Below, piece by piece: positions 1 through 8,351 of a stretch of 64,000 nt of DNA. The position numbers were made by a program, and so were the translations under genes. How positions within the stretch are numbered: the stretch's first letter is position 1; the number at the start of each line of letters is the position of its first letter. The notes beneath the pieces were generated by a model, which ran no database searches, had not been told where the DNA came from, and worked only from the letters and a program-made list of their open reading frames with translations. The DNA is from JBDHAC01 sp039589195 (GTDB lineage Bacteria > Gemmatimonadota > Gemmatimonadetes > Palauibacterales > Palauibacteraceae): positions 23,945 to 87,944 of the forward strand of contig JBDHHV010000038.1 in NCBI GenBank assembly GCA_039589195.1. The letters are read 5' to 3'.

Positions 1-1134
1 TTCGCCAGGGTGGCGCTGTAGACGAGAGTCAGGTCCCGGTCCGGGTACTCCATCACGGCCTGGAAGACATCGGGTACATCCCGGCCGTCCTTGAAGTAAT
101 AGATGCCTCCCGACGCCACACAGGTCTTTGGAATCCCAAGCTCCAGGATCTGGTTCACCGAGTCGAACTCGTGGCTGAACAGATCCCCCGAGAGGCCCGT
201 CCCGTAATCGAACCAGCAGCGCCAGCGGAAGAAGCGCTCCGGGGTGAACGGATACTTGTTCGGCGCCGGTCCCTGGAACTCATCCCAATCGATGGTCTCG
301 GGGGTCCCCCGCTCGTCGATCTCCCACACCCAGGCCCCCCAGGGGTCGTTCCGGTTGGTGGTCGTCTCCACCAGCGTGAGGGGTCCCAGAAGTCCGGCAT
401 CAAGGACTTCCTTGGCCTTGATGTGGCTCTCGGTCTGCCGTTGTTGATGCCCGAGTTGGAACACGATGTCCGAGCCCTTGACGGCCTCGTACATCCGGTA
501 CGTCTCTTCCTCCTCCCGGGTCATGGCCTTTTCCACGTAGATGTGCTTTCCGGCCGCCACCGCGTCGATGCACATCTGTGAATGCCAGTGGTCCGGTGTG
601 GCGATCATGACCGCGTCCACGTCGTTGCTTTCCAGCAGGTCCGTGTAGCGGCGGAAGCGGGTGGCCGGCGGTGATCTCTACGTTCAGATGATCCTGCTGC
701 ATGAACGTCTCGAGACCCTTGTGACGCGGATCCTCTTCGGCGGCCTCCCGCGCGCTCTCGATCCACTCGGGGTGGGCGAAGCCGGCGCTCCGGACGAGGT
801 TCTCTCCCTCCCCCCCAAAGCCGATGATCCCGATCCGTATCAACTGCGATGGGGGCCGTGATATGGCATCGGGGATGATGGCCGGAGCACCGTCCGAGAT
901 CCCCAGCTCGGCCATGATGGCCTCGCGCTTGGCGTCCTGGCCCAGCTTCTTCTGATACCAGCCCCCGAAGAACAATCCCAGGACCGGCACCGACGCCAGG
1001 GCCTTCAAGACGTCACGGCGCGGGATTCCGGCCGCCGGGGTCGAGGCCGGCGCGTCGCTCTCAGACGCCGGTTGCAGGGAGGGCGCCGTCTGCGGGGCGG
1101 GCTCCGTCGGGTCGTTCTTGTTCTCGTCGCTCAT
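1..1134 (-). pseudogene. Gfo/Idh/MocA family oxidoreductase, frameshifted and cut by the window edge
   Basis: The N-terminal part (start 1134) has a proline/acid-rich leader, a Tat-like signal (RRDVLKALASVPVLGLFF) and the Rossmann strand LIRIGIIGFGGEGENLVRSA, as in exported NAD(P)-dependent Gfo/Idh/MocA dehydrogenases. After NVEITAG, near 660, the frame changes. The other frame continues with RFRRYTDLLESNDVDAVMIA, TPDHWH and GKHIYVEKAMT, the family's conserved substrate/cofactor region, and stays open to base 1. Relatives usually have some 25-30 residues between the VEITA strand and the YTD segment, and these appear to be missing. I therefore infer a deletion of non-triplet length, either real or an assembly error. 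The gene is last in an operon behind DoxX (26-base gap) and ApbE. The C-terminus lies outside the window. Confidence 0.75.
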
Positions 1135-1160
1135 TCTTCGTTCTCCGCTCGCACGGGCCT

Positions 1161-1682
1161 CTATCCGACGCTCTGAGCGTACCGCTTCCGGAAGATCAAT
1201 CGGTCCAACCCCACCTGGTTAGAGGTGGGGAAGCCGAAGATGACCAGAAGAGCGGCCAGCTCGACCAGGATCTTGTTCACGATCAGGTAGCTCCCCTCGG
1301 TGGGAATCGAGTACTCGAGACCCGGGAAGGGGGGAGCCGCCAGGTAGTACAGGAGAAGCATGGCGACTCCGGCGAGGGCTGCGGGCCGGGCGAAGGCTCC
1401 GACCAACAGTGCCAGGCCGACGAGCAGGAGACCCCACTGATTCAGGTAGTCCACGACTGTGAGGGCACCCGGGTTCGTGGCGAGAGAGAGAAACTGCTTC
1501 TCGAACCAACCCTGGGACTGCTCCAGGTATCCCGCTGACGTCCAGAACGAGTTGGTGATCTTGGCCAGCCCTTCGTACATGAAGTGCCAGCCCACGAGCA
1601 TTCTGAGACCCACGAGGGCCGTGAGCTGAAACCTCCCGTACTCACGCATCCCAGTCGGGTCTCCCGTGGTTGCGGTCGGCAT
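1161..1682 (-). CDS. DoxX family membrane protein
   Basis: This 173-residue integral membrane protein has about four hydrophobic segments: around residues 20-40, 80-97, 100-118 and 138-152. The first is preceded by the family-like stretch GLRMLVGWHFMYEGLAK. DoxX proteins are small quinone-associated or redox-stress membrane proteins whose exact activity differs by lineage, so no reaction is assigned. The start is 15 bases after the ApbE stop and the stop is 26 bases before the oxidoreductase start, so the three minus-strand genes look like one transcript. A flavin-transferase, a DoxX protein and an exported dehydrogenase together suggest an envelope redox unit. That is inference from context. 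Confidence 0.85.
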   Translation of the reverse strand: MPTATTGDPTGMREYGRFQLTALVGLRMLVGWHFMYEGLAKITNSFWTSAGYLEQSQGWFEKQFLSLATNPGALTVVDYLNQWGLLLVGLALLVGAFARPAALAGVAMLLLYYLAAPPFPGLEYSIPTEGSYLIVNKILVELAALLVIFGFPTSNQVGLDRLIFRKRYAQSVG

Positions 1683-1697
1683 AGAGCCCTGCCTCTC

Positions 1698-2789
1698 CTA
1701 TTGGACTTCAGCGGCGCTCCGCCAGCCACGCGATCTGAGCTGCCGGTTCGCCTCGTCGATGATCAGACACGCACAATCGGGAAGGGAATCGATGAAGGTC
1801 AGCCCTCGCTCCGGGCCCATGACGAACACGGCCGTGGCCAGTGCATCCGCGGCGACGGCGGTGGGAGCCACGACGGTGACGCTCTGCCAGGGTCGGGGTG
1901 ACATGCCGGTCATGCTGCTGACGATGTGATGACAGGTGCGCTCACCGTCGAAGTAGATCTCGTAGCTGCCGGAAGTCGCCACGGCACCCGCCGGTACGGT
2001 GAGCACGTCCGGGTATGTGCCGTCCTTGAGCGGACTCTGGACCGCCACCCTCCACGCCTCCCCGTCCTCCCGCTTTCCGCCGGCACGGATGTCACCACCG
2101 CCGTTGATCAGGTAATCGCGGATCCCATCGGCCTGAAGACACTTCGCCATGACATCCACCACGTAACCCTTCGCGATGCCATCGAGAGTGAGTCCCATGC
2201 CGCCTTTGCCGAGGGTGATGGAGCGGGAGCCGACCCGCACGGCGTTCCCGTCCACCAGCTCCAGGGCCTCGCGAATCTCGGGTCGGGAAGGGGGACGGGG
2301 GGCGGCGGGCCCCGGCCCGCCGTTCTCCGCGGAGCGGACAGGCTCGCCGTTGCCGGCCGAGCGAACCGGCGCACTCCTCCGGCAGAGGTCCACGAGGGGT
2401 TGAACGGTGATGTCGAACGCGCCCAGGCTCAGGTCGTGATACTCGCGAGCGAGCGAAACCACGGTGGATAGTTCCGGCGGGGGAAGCTCGATGCGCCCCT
2501 CGGCGCTCAGGCAGGTGACGGCCGAGCCGGGGTCGTAACGGTTCAGGAGGCCGACCACCCGGTCCATTTCCGCGAACGCCCGGCCCATGGCCTCCTGGGC
2601 CTGGTGTACGGAGGCGTGAATAGCCGTGACGGAAACCAGGGTCCCCATGGACGGGCGGACCGCGGAGATCCGGTATCGCCCGCCGCTCACGGGGAAGGAC
2701 TCGGTCGTCACCGGTGGGGATTCGACACGCTCGAAGCCCAGGGCCGTCAGGGCAGCCATCTTCTCGGCTAGACGTGTAGCTTCGTCCAC
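1698..2789 (-). CDS. apbE: FAD:protein FMN transferase (ApbE family)
   Basis: ApbE enzymes use FAD to attach FMN covalently to threonine of target flavoproteins in the envelope. The 363-residue product shows the family signatures in order: the MGTLVSVTA strand near residue 50, NRYDPGSAV, GAFDITVQPLV, the nucleotide-binding DGIAKGYVVDVMAKCL, the glycine-rich LINGGGDIRAGG, and a late ATAVFVMGPERGL. No obvious signal peptide or lipobox is seen, so export is uncertain. A low-complexity insert near residues 140-170 repeats PVRSA-N-G twice and is not part of the family core. The start is GTG at 2789. It is first gene of a minus-strand operon with DoxX and the oxidoreductase. The flavoprotein target is not evident nearby. 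Confidence 0.9.
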   Translation of the reverse strand: MDEATRLAEKMAALTALGFERVESPPVTTESFPVSGGRYRISAVRPSMGTLVSVTAIHASVHQAQEAMGRAFAEMDRVVGLLNRYDPGSAVTCLSAEGRIELPPPELSTVVSLAREYHDLSLGAFDITVQPLVDLCRRSAPVRSAGNGEPVRSAENGGPGPAAPRPPSRPEIREALELVDGNAVRVGSRSITLGKGGMGLTLDGIAKGYVVDVMAKCLQADGIRDYLINGGGDIRAGGKREDGEAWRVAVQSPLKDGTYPDVLTVPAGAVATSGSYEIYFDGERTCHHIVSSMTGMSPRPWQSVTVVAPTAVAADALATAVFVMGPERGLTFIDSLPDCACLIIDEANRQLRSRGWRSAAEVQ

Positions 2790-2995
2790 GTTGTGCCTCG
2801 ACTCCTGTGGGGGATCGCTCTCGGACGCCGGAGTCCCACACCACGAATCTCTCGCAAAAGAGCGGCTGCCGCGAGGGTCTCCAACCGTCCGGATCCTCAG
2901 CGGCTTATTATCGTGAGGTCCCGGAACCGGAACGCCGAAGGGTCGGTTATTCAGGCAACCAGGCCCAATCGCGACCCGAGTACGGGAGCGCCCAA

Positions 2996-3997
2996 ATGCC
3001 GGAGATCCATAAGGCTGACCCGGGAGCGCGGCGGAAGACGATCATGCTCCTGGCCGTCATCGTGCCGATCGGGCTCATCGCGCTCGGTCTTCTGATGCGA
3101 TTCAGTCCTGGCATCGTGAACGGGCTCCAGGATTGGATACTCGGCGACCCGGCGCGCACGCTCGTCCGGGTCAAGCTCGTAGTGGCTGGAGGGTTGGTCA
3201 TATTCGTCACCCCGTTGCTGGCCGTGGGGTGGTACTTCTGGCGCCTGGGCTCCCGCGTCATCCGGACGGAGCGTCACCCCCCGCCCGAGTCGAAGCTCGT
3301 TCGAGATGCCGTCATACGTCGCGGCGCGGCTGCCGTTCGGGTGGGCTGGTTCTTCAGGGTCGTGGGTGTGCTACTCCTCCTGCTCCTGATCGGGATAGTA
3401 CGTATCACCTGGAGTCTGGCTTCCCGGATGGATGCATTGCAGGCGGCGTGCTTTGACCAGGTGGGCGTCCGGTACGCGGACGCGCAGCGCGCCTGGCAGA
3501 ACACGTTGCAGGATGTGGTCATCGAGAGCCGCCCCGAATACGCGGAGGCGGCACGAGTGGCGGTCGGGCTCCAGCTCAGCCTGATCGATCGCAAGGAAGC
3601 TCGGCTCGCCCACCTGCTACGTGCCCACCCGGAACGGGTGCCTCGGCACGAGGGACTTGCCGCCTTCGTGGATGCAGCCGCCGAGTGGTCGGATGAGGAT
3701 GAAGCGGCGCTGCGCTCCGAGAGCTCATCCGCCGAGGCCCTGAGCGCGAGGGTGGACTCGCTCCGGGCCCTGAACGATGCGTACTCCGACTGGCCGGCGC
3801 TCAGAGAGGCCATGCGCGGAGAGCTGACGCAGACCGATGAGTATCGTGCGGCGCTGGACTCCCTCGTCGCTCGCCAGACTGAGCTCGAGGAAATGCTCGC
3901 GGGCTGCGCGCTCGAGAACCTGCGTGAGCGCATCGAAGACCAGGCGCCGCAGCAGCCTGCCGGACGAGGTCGGCGCGAGTCCGGAGGCGCAGCCTGA
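2996..3997 (+). CDS. Membrane protein with C-terminal helical domain, function unknown
   Basis: The product is 333 residues with three N-terminal hydrophobic helices, around residues 17-36, 56-80 and 117-140. A long helical, charge-rich soluble region with many Leu/Ala/Glu heptads follows (about 145-310), and the tail is basic. ATG at 2996 was chosen because GGGAG lies 8 bases upstream and the first helix follows directly. The frame is open further upstream but reads as non-coding sequence. It is divergent from apbE, with 206 bases between the two starts. I do not recognise the family. The architecture would suit an inner-membrane protein with a coiled-coil domain, but no catalytic motif is visible. 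Confidence 0.7.
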   Translation: MPEIHKADPGARRKTIMLLAVIVPIGLIALGLLMRFSPGIVNGLQDWILGDPARTLVRVKLVVAGGLVIFVTPLLAVGWYFWRLGSRVIRTERHPPPESKLVRDAVIRRGAAAVRVGWFFRVVGVLLLLLLIGIVRITWSLASRMDALQAACFDQVGVRYADAQRAWQNTLQDVVIESRPEYAEAARVAVGLQLSLIDRKEARLAHLLRAHPERVPRHEGLAAFVDAAAEWSDEDEAALRSESSSAEALSARVDSLRALNDAYSDWPALREAMRGELTQTDEYRAALDSLVARQTELEEMLAGCALENLRERIEDQAPQQPAGRGRRESGGAA

Positions 3998-4164
3998 GAA
4001 AGCAGCTTCACGCGGCCGACCGCGGACTCCGAAGGCCGTCCGTGTGCACACACCTGCGCCAGGGGCCGATTTGCCGCCCGGGAGCTGGTTTGCCGCCCAC
4101 CGAGGCTTCGCCTAATCTTTAATGCTTCCGAATCTGGTCCGACCCGAGACCACGAGGCCCGACG

Positions 4165-5679
4165 ATGAAGCGACGCACGTTCCTCCGTTCCTCCCTCGCC
4201 GCTGCCGCCGCCGCCACCGTTACCCTCCCTCGCCCTCGATCGCTGGCGGGACTGTATCAAGAGGCGCCGCAGGTTCCACCCGACGTGAACGCAGTCACGG
4301 GCGACGGTGCGGAGATCACGCTCAGGGGAAGCGAAATCGCGGACCTGAGCGGGCGGCTGAAGGGGCGTCTGCTGCTGTCCGGTGACGAGGGCTACGACGC
4401 CGCACGGCGTATCCTCAACCCGTCCTTCGACAAGCACCCCGCCCTCGTCGCTCAGGTGACCGGCGTCGCCGACATCCGGACCGCGGTGGACTTCGCGCGC
4501 GATCACGAGCTACTGGTCGCGGTCAAATGCGGCGGACACAGCGCCTCGGGGAAGTCGACCTGCGACGGCGGCATGCAGATCGACCTGTCCCCCTTCCGGG
4601 GTACGCGCATCGATCCCGACGCCCGCAAGGCCTGGGTGACAGGGGGGAGCCTCCTGGGCCAGCTGGATCACGAGGCCATGGCTTTCGGGCTCGTGACACC
4701 CATGGGGACTGTCTCGCATACGGGTGTGGGCGGGCTCGTCACCGGGGGTGGGTTCGGGCGGCTCGCTCGCCGATTCGGCCTCGCCGTCGACAACCTCACC
4801 AGCGTGCACGTGGTGACGGCCGACGGCCAGTTCCACCGCGCGAACGCGGAGGAGAACTCCGACCTGTTCTGGGGTGTGCGCGGGGGCGGCGGGAACTTCG
4901 GGATCGTGACGGACTTCGAGTTCGACCTTCACCCGATGCAACGCGAGGTCGTCGGAGGTGCCATCGTGTTTCCGATCGACCGGGCCGCAGAGGTCCTGAG
5001 TCTCTTCTCGGAGTACAGCCTCGAAGCCCCTGATGAGCTTAGCATGGGCTTCTTCGTGTCCCATCCGCCCGGAGGCGAACAGCCCGCGGCCGGTATCGGC
5101 GTGTGTTACTCGGGGCCCCAGAACGACGCAGACGGCGTCCTGGCACCCATCCGCAAATTGGGCAACCCGCTGCACGACGGGTTCGAGACCATGGACTACG
5201 TCGCCCTCCAGAAATCCGGCGACGTCGACGACCCGAGAGCCCGCGCCGGCTACCTGAAGAGCGGCTTCCTCACGGAGATGCCCGAGGGTCTGATCTCGGC
5301 GATCGTGGAGGGCTTGGAGGGGCACCCGGACCGCGCCACCGCCGTCTTCTACCAGCAAAGCGGCGGCGCGATCGGTCGGGTCGCGAACGACGCCATGGCG
5401 TTCTCGCACCGCGATGCCATCGGCAACCTCCTCAGCGCGGTCGACTGGGAGCATGGGTGGAGGGACCCGACCGAGCACATCGCCTGGGAAAGGCGGTTCT
5501 GGTCGACGCTGGAGCCGTTCACGAAGGGTTTCTACACGAACGATCTGGAGGTCGAAGAGACGTCTGCCGGGGTCAACGCTAATTTCCGGGAGAACTACCC
5601 CCGGCTGGTGGAGCTCAAGAACAAGTACGACCCGGGCAACCTGTTCCGCCTGAACGCGAACATCCAGCCGACGGTCTGA
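4165..5679 (+). CDS. Tat-exported FAD-binding oxidase (berberine-bridge / PCMH type)
   Basis: This is a 504-residue flavoprotein. It begins with a Tat signal (MKRRTFLRSSLAAAAAA), so it is probably folded and exported. The PCMH FAD domain follows, with VAVKCGGHSASG around residue 118-130. His125 is in the position used for histidyl-FAD linkage. GVGGLVTGGGFGRLARRFGL comes next, then the substrate domain, and the C-terminal berberine-bridge segment NYPRLVELKNKYDPGNLFRLN, which is diagnostic. The second attachment cysteine of bicovalent members is not at the usual place, so a single covalent bond is likely. Such enzymes oxidise alcohols, sugars or amines with oxygen; the substrate cannot be told. 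The neighbour downstream starts 64 bases later. Confidence 0.9.
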   Translation: MKRRTFLRSSLAAAAAATVTLPRPRSLAGLYQEAPQVPPDVNAVTGDGAEITLRGSEIADLSGRLKGRLLLSGDEGYDAARRILNPSFDKHPALVAQVTGVADIRTAVDFARDHELLVAVKCGGHSASGKSTCDGGMQIDLSPFRGTRIDPDARKAWVTGGSLLGQLDHEAMAFGLVTPMGTVSHTGVGGLVTGGGFGRLARRFGLAVDNLTSVHVVTADGQFHRANAEENSDLFWGVRGGGGNFGIVTDFEFDLHPMQREVVGGAIVFPIDRAAEVLSLFSEYSLEAPDELSMGFFVSHPPGGEQPAAGIGVCYSGPQNDADGVLAPIRKLGNPLHDGFETMDYVALQKSGDVDDPRARAGYLKSGFLTEMPEGLISAIVEGLEGHPDRATAVFYQQSGGAIGRVANDAMAFSHRDAIGNLLSAVDWEHGWRDPTEHIAWERRFWSTLEPFTKGFYTNDLEVEETSAGVNANFRENYPRLVELKNKYDPGNLFRLNANIQPTV

Positions 5680-5743
5680 GCCGGTCCGCCCGGCCCGGAT
5701 GATTCGGCCGCCGGATCCGAGGCGCCCGGACCGTCGTTGCCAC

Positions 5744-6910
5744 GTGAAGCGCGTATCCCAGGCCGTTGTGGCGCTGGTACCGGCGCTCCTGCCCGGGGCG
5801 CTGACGGGGCAAGCGCGCACCTTCGGGCCGGAGCCCGACTTCATCCTCGGACTCGGAACCGAACGCTCCGCCTCGGTCTTCCTCGCGGATATCGACGGAG
5901 ACGGGGATCTGGATGTTCTGTTCGCCAACGGGCGCCACTGGCCGCAGCAGAACCTGGTCTTCCTGAACCACGGAGCCCCGCGGGATGCGGAGCACATCCC
6001 CGCCGGCTCGGGTTACGGCCGGTTCATGGAGGCGTATCCGCTGGGTCCTGAGCGGAGCACCAGCTACGCGGTGCCTGCGGGGGACCTCGACGGGGATGGT
6101 GACCTGGACATCGTCGTGGCCAACGACCGGGCGCCGAACCACGTCTACCTGAACGACGGGCGCGGTCACTTCCAACTGGCGGGGTACCTGTCCCCGGATC
6201 CCGATGTCTCGCGTGATGCGTTGCTGGCCGACCTCGACGGGGATGGCGATCTGGACGTCGCGGTCGCCAACCGCCGGGACCGGAACGCCGTGCACCTCAA
6301 CGATGGACGGGGTGGTTTCAGCGACGTCCCACGTCCCTTCGGTCCCGGCGACGATTCGACGATCAAGCTCGCCGCCGCCGATCTGGATGCCGACGGAGAT
6401 ATGGACCTCGTCCTCGCCAATCGAGACGGGCAGCCCAACGCCGTCTATCTGAACGATGGCCGGGCGGGGTTCGGTGAGTCGCGCCCTTTCGGGACGGGCT
6501 CGGATGAGACGCTTGCCACGGCCGTCTCAGACATGGACGGTGATGACAACCTCGACATCGTGGCCGTCAACGTAGGGCAGCCCAACGCCGTCCACTTCGG
6601 TGACGGGGCCGGGAACTTCCCGCGCTCGGTCTCGTTCGGCGCTCCGGAGGACGCGAGCTTCTCGGTCTCGGTCGCCGACCTCGACGGCGACGGGGACCAG
6701 GACATCGTGGTAGGGAACGCCGACGGCCGGAACGCCGCGTATTTCAACCACGGGGAGGGCACGGCGTATCAGGAGGTCCGCTTCGGCCACGCGGACGACG
6801 TCACCTATTGGCTGGTCACCGGCGATGTGGACGGGGACGGATTCGCCGACGTCGCCGTGGCCAACTCCGACGGCGTGAACCAGGTCTTCCTGAACAAGCC
6901 CGGACGCTGA
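5744..6910 (+). CDS. Secreted FG-GAP/VCBS repeat protein
   Basis: The product is a 388-residue secreted beta-propeller protein. About seven or eight repeats of roughly 50 residues each carry a calcium-binding loop of the type DxDGDGDLD followed by VVANRDxxNxVYLNDGRG. They match FG-GAP/VCBS repeats, found in bacterial surface and secreted proteins. GTG at 5744 starts a good signal peptide (VKRVSQAVVALVPALLPGA, then cleavage near GQA). ATG at 5699 in the same frame would add 15 proline/arginine-rich residues before it and is less likely. No catalytic domain is attached, so a binding or adhesion role is likely. It ends 12 bases before the stop of the convergent cystathionine beta-synthase. Confidence 0.85.
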   Translation: MKRVSQAVVALVPALLPGALTGQARTFGPEPDFILGLGTERSASVFLADIDGDGDLDVLFANGRHWPQQNLVFLNHGAPRDAEHIPAGSGYGRFMEAYPLGPERSTSYAVPAGDLDGDGDLDIVVANDRAPNHVYLNDGRGHFQLAGYLSPDPDVSRDALLADLDGDGDLDVAVANRRDRNAVHLNDGRGGFSDVPRPFGPGDDSTIKLAAADLDADGDMDLVLANRDGQPNAVYLNDGRAGFGESRPFGTGSDETLATAVSDMDGDDNLDIVAVNVGQPNAVHFGDGAGNFPRSVSFGAPEDASFSVSVADLDGDGDQDIVVGNADGRNAAYFNHGEGTAYQEVRFGHADDVTYWLVTGDVDGDGFADVAVANSDGVNQVFLNKPGR

Positions 6911-6922
6911 CCCGGCCGCGCC

Positions 6923-8338
6923 TCACGCCCCAAGGGTTCCGATCAGATCGGAGCGCGTCAGGATAGACAGCGTGCCGTCTGCCTGCCGCACGAGCACGGC
7001 GGGGCTGTCTCCTCCAAGCCGACGGGCGAAATCCTGCACGGGGGTCGCCGCATCCACAATGGGGAACGGTGGTCCCATCACGTCGCGGACCAGGTGCGCG
7101 CGTGCGTCCGGATCCTCGATCAGGCACCGCAGGATCTCCTGCTCGATCAGGCTCCCGACCACCTCCCCGTCCGCGCCGTCTTCGGTGACCGGCATCTGCG
7201 AGATGTCGTGCTCCCGCATGACATCGATCGCGTCGGAGAGCGTGGTGTCGGAGGGTACCGACACGAGCTGGGGCCCGGTGGCCCGTGCGGGACGCTGGGC
7301 GATCAGCGTCGCCGCAGTCAGCGTGTCCCCCTCGTCGAGGAAACCGTGCTCCCGCATCCAGATGTCGTTGAAGGTCTTGCCGAGCGACCGATAGCCGCCG
7401 TCGGGCATGATCACGACCATCACGTCGGACGCCGTTAGCTCCTCCGCGTGAGCTTCCACCCACTGGAGCGCCCCGGCCATGGCCATGCCGCACGAGCCGC
7501 CCAGGAACATGCCCTCCTCCTCGGACAGCCGCCGGGTCATGAGCATGGACTCCTTGTCGGTCACGCGCACGTAGTCGTCGACCAGCTTGAAGTTCATGTT
7601 CCCGGCCAGGATGTCCTCACCCACACCCTCGGTCACGTACGGGTAGATCTCGTCCTCATGGAACTCTCCAGTATGGAAGTACTTCCAGTAGACGGAGCCG
7701 TACGGATCGACGCCGATGATCTTGACGTCGGGGTTCCGGCCCTTGAGGTAGGTGGAGATTCCGGAAATCGTGCCGCCGGTGCCTGCGCCCGCGATGACGT
7801 GCGTCACGCGGCCGTCCGTTTGCTCCCAGATCTCCGGCCCGGTCGTCTCGATGTGCGCCTTGGTGTTCGCGGGATTGTCGTACTGGTTCACGTATGCCGA
7901 ATTGGGGATCTCCTCGGCCAAGCGGCGGGCCACCGAATAATACGAGCGCGGATCGTCGGGCGGTACGGCGGTGGGACACACGATGACCTCCGCTCCCAGC
8001 GCTCTCAGGATCGCGATCTTCTCCGGACTCTGCTTGTCAGTGGTCGTGAAGACGCACTTGTATCCGCGAGCGACCGCCGCCAGCGCGAGACCGACGCCCG
8101 TATTGCCGCTGGTCCCCTCGATGATCGTGCCACCGGGCTTCAGGTCCCCGGCCTCGACGGCCGCGTCTACCATGGACACCCCGATCCGGTCCTTGACCGA
8201 GCCGCCGGGGTTGAAGAACTCGAGCTTGGCCAGCACCGTGCACGGCAGATGGGCCGCCAGCCGATTCACGCGAACCAACGGGGTGTTCCCGATCGTGCCG
8301 AGAATGTCCTCGTGCCACATATGTCGGGTTTCCTCCAA
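6923..8338 (-). CDS. Cystathionine beta-synthase (PLP domain plus CBS pair)
   Basis: This is a fold-type II PLP enzyme of 471 residues. IGNTPLVRVNRLA opens the catalytic domain. NPGGSVKDR carries the PLP lysine (Lys49), EGTSGNTGVGLALA is the substrate-carboxylate loop, GAGTGGTISG is the phosphate-binding glycine loop, and GGSCGMAMAGAL closes the domain. Two CBS domains, about residues 340-470, follow (SDTTLSDAIDVMREHDISQM and a second copy), and usually bind adenosyl ligands for regulation. The enzyme condenses homocysteine with serine, or makes cysteine from O-acetylserine in some bacteria. The start could be 8338 or the internal Met at 8320. The intact TSGNTG loop here contrasts with the homologue at 33.9 kb. 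Confidence 0.92.
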   Translation of the reverse strand: MEETRHMWHEDILGTIGNTPLVRVNRLAAHLPCTVLAKLEFFNPGGSVKDRIGVSMVDAAVEAGDLKPGGTIIEGTSGNTGVGLALAAVARGYKCVFTTTDKQSPEKIAILRALGAEVIVCPTAVPPDDPRSYYSVARRLAEEIPNSAYVNQYDNPANTKAHIETTGPEIWEQTDGRVTHVIAGAGTGGTISGISTYLKGRNPDVKIIGVDPYGSVYWKYFHTGEFHEDEIYPYVTEGVGEDILAGNMNFKLVDDYVRVTDKESMLMTRRLSEEEGMFLGGSCGMAMAGALQWVEAHAEELTASDVMVVIMPDGGYRSLGKTFNDIWMREHGFLDEGDTLTAATLIAQRPARATGPQLVSVPSDTTLSDAIDVMREHDISQMPVTEDGADGEVVGSLIEQEILRCLIEDPDARAHLVRDVMGPPFPIVDAATPVQDFARRLGGDSPAVLVRQADGTLSILTRSDLIGTLGA

Positions 8339-8351
8339 ATCCCTCTCCCGG

